From Deltaproteobacteria bacterium (GTDB taxonomy: Bacteria > Myxococcota_A > Polyangia > HGW-17), in the NCBI GenBank assembly GCA_003249585.1, contig QKIM01000344.1:1-5877 (forward strand): a DNA stretch of 5,877 nt, in the 5' to 3' direction. Of this stretch, positions 1-4,850 are shown one piece after another. Both the position numbers and the translations under genes were made by a program. Under the pieces are notes generated by a model. It saw nothing but the letters and a program-made list of their open reading frames with translations. It made no database searches and was not told the origin of the DNA. Every line of letters begins with the position of its first letter. Within the stretch, counting starts at the first letter, position 1.

Positions 1-76
1 AGAGGTACACCTCCACCAGCGCGAAGAAGAAGATGATGTAGAGCATGAACTTGGACAGCCAGTAGAATATCTGCAT
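1..76 (-). CDS. Membrane protein of unknown function, N-terminal fragment (runs off left edge)
   Basis: On the minus strand an ATG at 76-74 opens a frame that stays open to the window edge, giving 25 residues: MQIFYWLSKF, then MLYIIFFFALVEVYL. It is strongly hydrophobic and aromatic with a single lysine near the start, which fits an N-terminal membrane helix or signal anchor. A purine-rich stretch lies just upstream (AAAGGA, then AAGG), and a perfect TTGACA box lies further up at 136-131, so the start is plausible. The gene is transcribed away from the lipoprotein genes that begin at 302. The fragment is too short to assign to a family. It is not covered by any longer reading frame in the window, and the rest of the gene lies to the left. 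Confidence 0.55.
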   Translation of the reverse strand, partial: MQIFYWLSKFMLYIIFFFALVEVYL

Positions 77-107
77 GGACGCCTTGTATCCTTTCGGGAC
101 TGCCCTC

Positions 108-136
108 AGCTAACTAAAACCCTCCCCGCCTGTCAA
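108..136 (-). promoter_or_regulatory. Candidate sigma70-type promoter for the left-edge membrane protein gene
   Basis: Read on the minus strand, a perfect TTGACA (136-131) is followed after 17 bases by TTAGCT (113-108), a poor match to TATAAT. The spacing is ideal, and the expected transcription start is about 25-30 bases before the ATG at 76. The -35 is convincing and the -10 is weak, so this is a candidate only. Confidence 0.4.
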
Positions 137-163
137 GCACATTGCACGCACCGACCCGCCGGA

Positions 164-189
164 GGGATCCCATCACACAGTGGGATCCC
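164..189. repeat. Perfect 9-bp inverted repeat in the divergent intergenic region
   Basis: GGGATCCCA (164-172) and TGGGATCCC (181-189) are exact reverse complements separated by 8 bases. Each arm also contains the palindrome GGGATCCC, so the element can be read as two identical palindromic half-sites 18 bp apart, or as one hairpin. No T-tract follows on either side, so it does not look like an intrinsic terminator. It lies between the two divergent promoters, which would suit an operator site or an mRNA/DNA hairpin. No binding protein can be named. Confidence 0.6.
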
Positions 190-221
190 CGGGATTTGCT
201 CGTGCGGTCGTCTGCGGGGGG

Positions 222-243
222 AGCCCGGGAGCCTGGCTTTTTT
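222..243 (+). terminator. Terminator-like hairpin with T6 tract upstream of the first lipoprotein
   Basis: AGCC (222-225) pairs with GGCT (235-238). Two more G-C pairs form inside after one C/T mismatch, and a run of six T (238-243) follows. This has the form of a short intrinsic terminator on the plus strand, yet no plus-strand gene lies upstream in the window. The same GGC-T6-CTTT-GG string recurs at 637-652 directly after the first lipoprotein, so it belongs to a duplicated block. It may act as an insulator or be a relic of a lost upstream copy. Confidence 0.35.
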
Positions 244-345
244 CTTTGGGTTTACGGCCTACGCTGGTAAAATCCTTCGAAACGAAACGGAGGTCTTCGT
301 CATGAAACGTATTCTCGTACTGCTCACTGTCTTCCTTCTTGCCGC
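235..345 (+). repeat. Duplicated promoter/signal-peptide block, copy 1
   Basis: Copy 1 of a diverged tandem duplication whose second copy is at 637-750. Shared elements, in order, are GGCTTTTTTCTTT then GG, the 13-mer CGCTGGTAAAATC (262-274; second copy 664-676), a GGAGG ribosome binding site, TC-ATGAAACG at the start, and a signal peptide ending in LAAC. Between these landmarks the two copies differ freely, so the duplication is old and the kept pieces are those expected to be functional. Confidence 0.65.
246..273 (+). promoter_or_regulatory. Candidate extended -10 promoter for the first lipoprotein
   Basis: TGGTAAAAT at 265-273 has the TGn extension and a five-of-six match (TAAAAT, 268-273) to the -10 hexamer. 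The best -35 is poor (TTGGGT, 246-251, spacer 16), as expected for an extended -10 promoter. The expected start of transcription is near 280, followed by a 5' leader of about 20 bases carrying GGAGG. The same 13-mer containing this box is kept exactly in front of the second lipoprotein, which is the main support. Confidence 0.5.
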
Positions 346-622
346 CTGCTCCAAGCCCGCCAAAGAGACCACTCCCGGCGCCTCGGACGAGGCCCGCCCT
401 GCGGGCGGGGAGCGCGATGCCCAGAAGACCCCGCCCCCCGCTGGAGGCCCCGTCGATTCCAAAGAGCCCTCGGTCAGTGACGGGGAGGAGGATAGAAAGA
501 AAGACAGCGGCGTCAAGGGGGAGACCAAGGTCGACGAGAAGGTGACCCGGCCCAAGCCGCCCCCGCCCAGCAAGGTGAACACCGGCCACAAGCACGACGG
601 CCAGGGCACCGAGGATCTGTAG
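302..622 (+). CDS. Small disordered lipoprotein (domain-less paralogue of the next gene)
   Basis: A 106-residue protein. Residues 1-16 form a type II signal peptide (MKR, hydrophobic core, lipobox LAAC), so Cys16 is the predicted lipidated residue; the residue after it is Ser, with no Asp retention signal. The rest is low-complexity and rich in Pro, Lys, Glu, Asp and Gly, with no globular domain visible. The last 16 residues, KVNTGHKHDGQGTEDL, are identical to the end of the neighbouring 220-residue lipoprotein, and the first ~40 residues are also similar to it. The protein is therefore head plus tail of that paralogue without its central domain. The ATG at 302 is preceded by a good GGAGG site, and an extended -10 promoter lies about 30 bases upstream. 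The function is unknown. It may be an envelope spacer, a partner of the paralogue or a degenerate copy. Confidence 0.85.
   Translation: MKRILVLLTVFLLAACSKPAKETTPGASDEARPAGGERDAQKTPPPAGGPVDSKEPSVSDGEEDRKKDSGVKGETKVDEKVTRPKPPPPSKVNTGHKHDGQGTEDL
572..622 (+). repeat. Conserved 3' tail repeat, copy 1
   Basis: These 51 bp encode KVNTGHKHDGQGTEDL plus the TAG stop. They match 1317-1367 at 48 of 51 positions. The three differences (GTG/GTC, CAC/CAT, ACC/ACG) are all synonymous third-position changes. Confidence 0.9.
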
Positions 623-636
623 TTCCCGCAGGCCCC

Positions 637-750
637 GGCTTTTTTCTTTTGGATCCTTGCAGGCGCTGGTAAAATCTTCCAAAACATCAGCCGGAGGCTC
701 CATCATGAAACGCGTTCTTCTCCTCACCACGGTTTTTTGGCTCGCCGCCT
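637..750 (+). repeat. Duplicated promoter/signal-peptide block, copy 2
   Basis: Second copy of the block at 235-345. It begins 14 bases after the stop codon of the first lipoprotein with the T6-CTTTT tract, and it contains the exact 13-mer CGCTGGTAAAATC (664-676), GGAGG, TC-ATGAAACG and the signal peptide. The sequence before the T-tract here makes only a 3-4 bp stem, so it is a weaker terminator candidate than the hairpin at 222-243. Confidence 0.65.
668..675 (+). promoter_or_regulatory. Candidate extended -10 promoter for the second lipoprotein and the propeller gene
   Basis: TGGTAAAAT occurs inside the 13-mer shared with the first promoter (hexamer TAAAAT at 670-675), 29 bases before the ATG at 705. 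No good -35 is present. It would drive the second lipoprotein and, by co-transcription, the gene at 1370. A message from the promoter near 268 could also read through. Confidence 0.5.
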
Positions 751-1367
751 GCACGAAACAGGCCGCGAAGACGACGCCCCCTCCCGCTGACGAGAGCACA
801 CCGGCAGGTGGCCAGCAGGAGAGGGAGCCCCCGGCACCCCCCAAACCGGCGGAAAAGACCACCCTCTCCCTTCAGCGGGGCCCCTCGGGGAGTGACGAGG
901 GGCTGCTGGATCTCAAGGACATCGGCGACATCTCCCGGGGACTCAGCCGTGCGCAGCTCATGAAGGTCATCAATACGGCACGGGCGGGCCTGGTCCGGTG
1001 CGCCGATGCGCACGCCGAGCGTCACGGCTACAGGCTAAAGGTCACCGTGGCCCCCTCGGGGAGGGTCTTTGCCGTGGGGATCGACCCGGGCGCCGGCACA
1101 CCCCTGGAGAAGTGCGTGCGTGCCGTGTGGCACCGCATAGTATTCCCTGTCTTCACGGGGAGTGCCGTCACCTTCAGGTACCCCTTCACCCTGCCACGAG
1201 CTCCCGCTTCGCGCGCCAGGATGCGCAACTCCAGACGCATGGACACCAAACGGAAGGGGGGCAGGCGAGGCGGCAGCGACTCCATTGAGAGCCCCGTCAA
1301 CCCCGACCAGCCCAACAAGGTCAACACCGGCCATAAGCACGACGGCCAGGGCACGGAGGATCTGTAG
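705..1367 (+). CDS. Lipoprotein with AgmX/PglI-type (TonB-C-like) C-terminal domain
   Basis: A 220-residue protein. I start it at the ATG at 705 because GGAGG lies directly upstream and the signal peptide MKR...WLAAC begins there. An earlier in-frame ATG at 657 would put 16 charged residues before the signal and overlap the promoter. Cys16 is the predicted lipid anchor and Thr follows it. Residues ~17-60 are a Pro/Glu/Lys-rich linker. Residues ~80-163 resemble the AgmX/PglI C-terminal domain seen in Myxococcota envelope proteins: a helix with I..AR..LVRC (Cys99), a strand KVTVAPSGRV, a second Cys137 in EKCV, then W..IVFPVF and a final YPFTL strand. The two cysteines sit where this family usually has a conserved pair. 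Residues ~164-190 are very basic, and the last 16 residues match the upstream lipoprotein exactly. The family call rests on pattern recognition; such domains are linked to envelope complexes and gliding or secretion, but no partner is visible here. The stop is 2 bp before the next start, implying translational coupling. Confidence 0.85.
   Translation: MKRVLLLTTVFWLAACTKQAAKTTPPPADESTPAGGQQEREPPAPPKPAEKTTLSLQRGPSGSDEGLLDLKDIGDISRGLSRAQLMKVINTARAGLVRCADAHAERHGYRLKVTVAPSGRVFAVGIDPGAGTPLEKCVRAVWHRIVFPVFTGSAVTFRYPFTLPRAPASRARMRNSRRMDTKRKGGRRGGSDSIESPVNPDQPNKVNTGHKHDGQGTEDL
1317..1367 (+). repeat. Conserved 3' tail repeat, copy 2 (also carries the next gene's ribosome binding site)
   Basis: Second copy of the 51-bp tail at 572-622, encoding the identical 16 residues and TAG. 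In this copy the threonine codon is ACG instead of ACC, which turns CGAGGA into GGAGGA (1355-1360). That hexamer is 9 bases before the ATG at 1370 and is the evident ribosome binding site for the propeller gene. Confidence 0.88.
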
Positions 1368-1369
1368 TC

Positions 1370-3232
1370 ATGAAAAATCTCCTTATCTTGACGGTCATGG
1401 TGCTGGCGCTACCCTCCTGCGGGAGCGAGAGCAAGAGCTCCGACTCCTGTGGCGATGGGATCATCGACGTTGGTGAAGCGTGTGACGGGGCAGCGCTCGG
1501 AGGCCAGCTGTGTACGACCCGCGGTTTCTATTCCGGGGATCTCTCCTGTTCGGACGAGTGCACCTTCGACGAGTCCCAGTGTCGGGATTTCTGCGGTGAC
1601 GGGGTCATTCAGCCCGACAACGAGAGCTGCGACGGCGCCGCCCTCGGTGAGAATACCTGCGAATCGCTGGGATACCACGGCGGGACCCTTGTGTGCTCCG
1701 ATTCGTGCACCTTCGACCTTTCGGCGTGCGAGGGAGCGGGCCAGTGCGGGAACGGTGTCGCCGAAGGCCCCGAGTCCTGTGACGGGACGGACCTGGCCGG
1801 AGCGACCTGTGAATCACTGGGGTACTATGGCGGCACCCTCTCTTGCACGTCCGGCTGCGCCTTCGATACTTCCGACTGCGCGGTGCAGGGGCGTTGCGGT
1901 GACGGCATTGTCCAGGGCGGATATGGAGAGGAGTGCGACACGGCCAACCTCAACGGCGGCACCTGCACCAACCTGGGATTCTCCGGGGGGAGCCTCTCGT
2001 GCAACGCCAGCTGCCGGTACGACTATTTCCACTGCCTCAAGGTGCGGATCTGGGGGACGGCGCAGCGTGAAGCCGCGGGCGCCGTCACCGTCGACGACAT
2101 GGGCAACGTCTGGGTTGTCGGGCAGACCACGGGAGACATGGCCGGGACCAACAACGGCGCCTACGACTACTTCATCACCCACTTTGGCCCCTCCCTCAAC
2201 CATGTGGCCACGGTGCAGGGTGGCGGAACCTCAGACGAGAACACCAACGGGGTCGTGATCGCCGGGAACAATCGCCTGTACGCCATGGGGCACACGAGCA
2301 TCCCCTGGCCCACAGACCCTGGTATGGACAATGAACCCTTCATCGTCTTCTACGACGTATACAACGGCGCGCATGATCTTATGGCGACCGGTTTTTATGG
2401 AACCTCAGCTTCCGACAAGGTCACCGCGGGTGCCCCCTATCTCGGGCAGCACATGCTCATCGGCGGGTACACCTATGGGGATTTCCTCGGATATTCCAAC
2501 GCCGGGGGGGCTGACTGCTATATCTCGGCCTATCAGGATCAACTCAGTGGGGAGCTGTGGACCACCCAGTGGGGCAGCACCGGGAACGAGCGGCTCATCG
2601 ACCTCACGCTGGACCCTGCCGGAAATATCTATGCCACGGGGTTCACCGAAGGGGTTCTCCCGGGAGCGACTGCCGTGGGTGACATGGACTGCTTCGTCAC
2701 CAAGCTCAACTCCGACGGGGAGCTCCAGTGGAGCGTGCAGCTCGGGTCTTCGGCGGCGGACCAGTGCTCGGGGATCACCACGGACGGCTCTGGTTTCGTG
2801 TATGTCACCGGGGTAACCATGGGGGACACGGGAGACGGGCTCAACGGCATGACCGACGCCTTCGTGAGCAAGCTCGACAGTTCCGGAAGCGTGCTGTGGA
2901 CACGTCAGTGGGGCGACACGGGCCAGAACGCCGTGTATGATATCGCCCAGGGGAACGACGGGCTGCTCTATGCCGTCGGTGTGACCGACGGGGACATGGG
3001 GGGGACCGGGAACCTCGGTGGAGCTGACATCATTCTCTCGGCCCTCGACACCGACGGGACCATTCTCTGGACGCGCCAGTTCGGCTCCAGCGGCGACGAC
3101 GAGGGGCGGCGGATCCATATCAGCGATTCGGGGTCCATCTTCATCATCGGCTCGACCTACGGGGCCATGTACGGCCAGAGCGCCATCGGCGACGAGGACG
3201 CCCTCCTCATCCAGCTCAACACGACTCCCTGA
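1370..3232 (+). CDS. Lipoprotein with four six-cysteine repeats and a seven-bladed SBBP-type beta-propeller
   Basis: A 620-residue protein. Residues 1-17 are a lipoprotein signal ending LPSC, with Pro at -2 as a slightly unusual lipobox; Cys17 is the predicted anchor. After a short Ser-rich spacer come four repeats (residues 27-71, 75-120, 126-170, 176-222). Each starts CG[DN]G and ends in a cysteine, with spacing C-x(10-12)-C-x9-C-x11-C-x3-C-x6-C. They contain CDG, G[FY].GG.L.C and C.[FY]D motifs like the short cysteine-rich repeats common in myxobacterial secreted proteins. Residues 228-620 contain seven ~57-residue units, each opening with a [WFYL]G[ST]-like turn, followed by DxxGN[IV]Y..G and a strand such as DAFVSKLD and LW[TS].Q. 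This is the SBBP repeat pattern and gives a complete seven-bladed propeller. The likely location is the outer membrane or cell surface, with a binding role. No catalytic residues are recognisable. The start at 1370 is supported by GGAGGA at 1355-1360 inside the preceding gene. It is probably in one operon with that gene. The ligand is unknown. Confidence 0.9.
   Translation: MKNLLILTVMVLALPSCGSESKSSDSCGDGIIDVGEACDGAALGGQLCTTRGFYSGDLSCSDECTFDESQCRDFCGDGVIQPDNESCDGAALGENTCESLGYHGGTLVCSDSCTFDLSACEGAGQCGNGVAEGPESCDGTDLAGATCESLGYYGGTLSCTSGCAFDTSDCAVQGRCGDGIVQGGYGEECDTANLNGGTCTNLGFSGGSLSCNASCRYDYFHCLKVRIWGTAQREAAGAVTVDDMGNVWVVGQTTGDMAGTNNGAYDYFITHFGPSLNHVATVQGGGTSDENTNGVVIAGNNRLYAMGHTSIPWPTDPGMDNEPFIVFYDVYNGAHDLMATGFYGTSASDKVTAGAPYLGQHMLIGGYTYGDFLGYSNAGGADCYISAYQDQLSGELWTTQWGSTGNERLIDLTLDPAGNIYATGFTEGVLPGATAVGDMDCFVTKLNSDGELQWSVQLGSSAADQCSGITTDGSGFVYVTGVTMGDTGDGLNGMTDAFVSKLDSSGSVLWTRQWGDTGQNAVYDIAQGNDGLLYAVGVTDGDMGGTGNLGGADIILSALDTDGTILWTRQFGSSGDDEGRRIHISDSGSIFIIGSTYGAMYGQSAIGDEDALLIQLNTTP
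1448..2035 (+). repeat. Four tandem six-cysteine repeats (protein level)
   Basis: The coding segment for residues 27-222 holds four units of 45-47 residues with cysteines at 27/38/48/60/64/71, 75/87/97/109/113/120, 126/137/147/159/163/170 and 176/189/199/211/215/222. The last four spacings (9, 11, 3, 6) are invariant across all four units; only the first gap varies (10-12). Twenty-four cysteines in this pattern imply three disulphides per unit, formed outside the cytoplasm. Confidence 0.88.
2051..3229 (+). repeat. Seven propeller blades (protein level)
   Basis: The coding segment for residues 228-620 has blade starts near residues 228, 284, 343, 401, 458, 514 and 571, with steps of 56-59 residues. 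Blades 1 and 4-7 are well preserved (for example WGSTGNERLIDLTLD and WGDTGQNAVYDIA). Blades 2 and 3 are more diverged and lack the clear DxxGN turn. Three isolated cysteines (383, 441, 466) lie outside the disulphide-rich repeats. Confidence 0.75.
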
Positions 3233-3338
3233 ACACAAGTGTGTTTCACGGCGAAGAGGTCTGGTTTTTTGTGTTGTAATGGAGGTTTTCAGGAGGGCTG
3301 CCACGAACCGGTGGCTGGCGTGGACAGGGAGGCCGAGG
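3233..3338. other. Convergent intergenic region with weak hairpins
   Basis: This is the gap between the propeller gene and the extended end of the transporter frame. It holds AACAC (3232-3236)/GTGTT (3241-3245), a 5-bp stem at the propeller stop codon; a T6 run (3265-3270) without a good stem directly before it; and GCCAC (3300-3304)/GTGGC (3311-3315), a perfect 5-bp stem with a 6-base loop and no T-tract on either strand. Transcription should end here from both sides, but no convincing intrinsic terminator is visible. If translation stops at the amber codon 3456-3458, the gap extends to 3455, and 3342-3455 still looks coding. Confidence 0.4.
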
Positions 3339-3458
3339 CTATTTGATGTTGGGCTGCTGCAGGCCGTAGCCCTTCTTCTTGTCCTCGACCATGAGGAGGA
3401 AGCCGAGGATGATGGCCAGGACGCCGAAGGACATGAAGATGAGCATGGGGGTCGTCTA
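3339..3458 (-). other. In-frame extension of the transporter beyond an amber codon: twelfth membrane helix and tail
   Basis: Read on the minus strand, TAG (3458-3456) interrupts the transporter frame after ...VIKTYN. The same frame then continues for 38 codons to a second TAG (3341-3339). The residues run TTPM, then the hydrophobic stretch LIFMSFGVLAIILGFLLM, then VEDKKKGYGLQQPNIK. This is a membrane helix followed by a basic cytoplasmic tail, which is what a 12-helix major facilitator needs after helix 11. Of the 38 codons, 37 end in G or C, as in the rest of the gene, so the segment shows no decay. A Tyr codon (TAC) changed to TAG would restore a 467-residue protein. An ATG four codons after the stop (3446-3444) has no ribosome binding site. 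Possible explanations are a recent nonsense mutation, a sequencing or assembly error, or programmed read-through. Confidence 0.75.
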
Positions 3459-4742
3459 GTTGTAGGTCTTGATCACGGTGGTGCCCACGGTCTTGGTGCC
3501 TGTGATGCAGTACTTGTCCAGGACCCAGCCGATGAGGGCGGGGACGCCCATGAGGCCCCAGTTCTGGACCCAGAAGATGAGGGAGAAGGCCGTGCCCAGC
3601 TGGCGCTCGGGGATGATCTTGGGCACCGAGGGCCACATGGCGGAGGGCACCAGGGAGAAGCCCACGCCCAGGGCCATCATAAGGAAGATGGCGAAGATCC
3701 AGTGGTTGAGGAAGGGGAGGGAGAAGAGCAGGTGCACCGTCGTGATGATGACGGAGCCCACGATCATGATGGTCGCGCCCTTGCCGATCTTGTCGTAGAT
3801 GCCGCCGAAGAGGGGCGTGAAGAAGATGGTGCCGAAGGGCAGAAGGCCCGGTAGCGCGCCGGCCCAGTTGGCGGGGACGTTGAACTTCTGGACCATGAGG
3901 TCCGTGGCGTACTTGAGGAAGGGGAAGACGGCGCTGTAGAAGAGCACACACAGAAGGGCGATGTACCACCAGCCGCGGTTGCCGAGGATCTTGAAGATGT
4001 CGGAGAGCTTGAACTTCTCGTCGTCGCCGGCGGGCTCGTCGGGGTTCTCGCCCTTGGCTTTCATGATGGAGGCGTCGAGTTTTCTGTCCATGAAGATGTA
4101 CATGGTGAAGGCCAGCACGCCGATGCAGAGCATGATCAGGGCCATGAGGATGGGCGTGGAGACCTTGCCCGTGGCCTTGGCCAGGGGGAGGGAGGTAGCC
4201 AGGGCGAGGGCCGTGCCCAGGCGGGCGACGCTGATCTGCATGCCCATGGCGAGGGCCATCTCCTTGCCCTTGAACCACTTCACGATGGTCTTGGAGGCCG
4301 TGATACCCGCGATCTCCACGCCGACCCCGAAGATGGCGTACCCCAGGGCCGCCAGCATGACCTGGGTCTTCCAGGTGCCCAGGATGGGGAGGGTGACGGT
4401 CTGGGTGGCCAGGCTGGGGCTGGAGATGGCGAAGTACTTGAGCCCCGTGCCCGCAACCATGATGAGGGCGGCGCCCAGACCGGTGACGCGGATCCCGAAG
4501 CGATCGAGGATGATGCCGCCGATGATGAGCAGGAAGAAGAAGACGTTGAACCACCCGTAGGCGCTGGTGAAGAAGCCGTACTCCGTGTCGGTCCACAGCA
4601 GCTGGGAGCGGACCAGCCCCTGCAGCGGCGCCATGATGTCGGCCAGAAGGTAGCCGGCGAACATGGTGAAGGAGATGATGAGGAGCGCGGTCCAGCGCGC
4701 TGCCTTGGAATCACTGAGGATCTGCTGTACTTTTTCGGCCAT
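3456..4742 (-). CDS. Major facilitator superfamily transporter (ends at an amber codon before helix 12)
   Basis: A 428-residue inner-membrane protein, as read to the first stop. Eleven hydrophobic segments can be counted, near residues 17-38, 58-79, 85-105, 127-147, 164-184, 197-218, 257-278, 292-314, 322-341, 346-365 and 382-405. A long charged loop (219-256) lies between the two halves. Motif A of the superfamily is clear in loop 2-3 (GGIILDRFGIR, 75-85), with an echo in loop 8-9 (GGIYDKIGKG, 313-322). A WFKGKE...ARLG motif (156-175) recalls the MFSD1-like branch, whose animal member exports dipeptides from lysosomes. That resemblance is from memory and does not fix the substrate. The ATG at 4742 has AAAGGA (4755-4750) at good distance. 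The protein is one helix short, and the missing helix is encoded in frame just past the TAG at 3458-3456. The gene lies 108 bp downstream of the DsbA-like gene on the same strand. Confidence 0.88.
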   Translation of the reverse strand: MAEKVQQILSDSKAARWTALLIISFTMFAGYLLADIMAPLQGLVRSQLLWTDTEYGFFTSAYGWFNVFFFLLIIGGIILDRFGIRVTGLGAALIMVAGTGLKYFAISSPSLATQTVTLPILGTWKTQVMLAALGYAIFGVGVEIAGITASKTIVKWFKGKEMALAMGMQISVARLGTALALATSLPLAKATGKVSTPILMALIMLCIGVLAFTMYIFMDRKLDASIMKAKGENPDEPAGDDEKFKLSDIFKILGNRGWWYIALLCVLFYSAVFPFLKYATDLMVQKFNVPANWAGALPGLLPFGTIFFTPLFGGIYDKIGKGATIMIVGSVIITTVHLLFSLPFLNHWIFAIFLMMALGVGFSLVPSAMWPSVPKIIPERQLGTAFSLIFWVQNWGLMGVPALIGWVLDKYCITGTKTVGTTVIKTYN

Positions 4743-4815
4743 GGTGGTGTCCTTTACGGTCGAGGTGCAGGGGTTGACAGGTGGACAAACAGCGGATTTT
4801 CGTCCGGCTGCCAGT

Positions 4816-4841
4816 ATTATCGCGTGGGCGTTTTATTTCAA
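4816..4841 (-). promoter_or_regulatory. Weak promoter candidate for the transporter
   Basis: On the minus strand, TTGAAA (4841-4836) and GATAAT (4821-4816) each match consensus at five of six positions, but the spacer is only 14 bases, which is short. The position, about 75 bases before the ATG at 4742, is suitable. The transporter could equally be read from upstream through the DsbA-like gene. Confidence 0.25.
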
Positions 4842-4850
4842 GGAAGAGTT

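Noticed and set aside
173..862. 229-codon minus-strand open frame spanning the first lipoprotein and the start of the second
   Set aside because: It lies antisense to two well-supported lipoprotein genes, has no ribosome binding site, and its length reflects G/C third positions. Its composition is low-complexity (Gly, Ala, Leu) without any domain.
3232..3275. AACACAA / TTGTGTT 7-bp inverted repeat around the end of the propeller gene
   Set aside because: The 30-base loop and A/T-rich arms make a stable hairpin unlikely, and a shorter 5-bp stem competes for the same bases. It is not strong enough to call a terminator.
2405..3304. 299-codon minus-strand open frame opposite the propeller gene
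   Set aside because: It is antisense to the clearly repeated propeller coding sequence. The product lacks hydrophobic or domain pattern and would follow from codon bias in the real gene.
3456..3458. Pyrrolysine insertion or genome-wide reassignment of TAG as explanation for the internal amber codon
   Set aside because: TAG ends three other frames here (622, 1367 and 3339). The protein is not a methylamine methyltransferase, and no tRNA or pyl gene is visible in the window.
3018..3854. 278-codon plus-strand open frame crossing the convergent junction
   Set aside because: It overlaps the end of the propeller gene out of frame and then runs antisense to the transporter. The acidic low-complexity product has no recognisable domain.
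3289..4596. 435-codon minus-strand open frame in another frame of the transporter
   Set aside because: Its product is almost entirely His, Arg, Gly, Pro and Leu, which is typical of a shifted frame of a G/C-biased membrane protein. The transporter frame has motif A, helices and a ribosome binding site.
4774..4779. Plus-strand TTGACA upstream of the transporter start, as a promoter
   Set aside because: No acceptable -10 lies 16-18 bases downstream on the plus strand, and transcription would run antisense into the DsbA-like gene.
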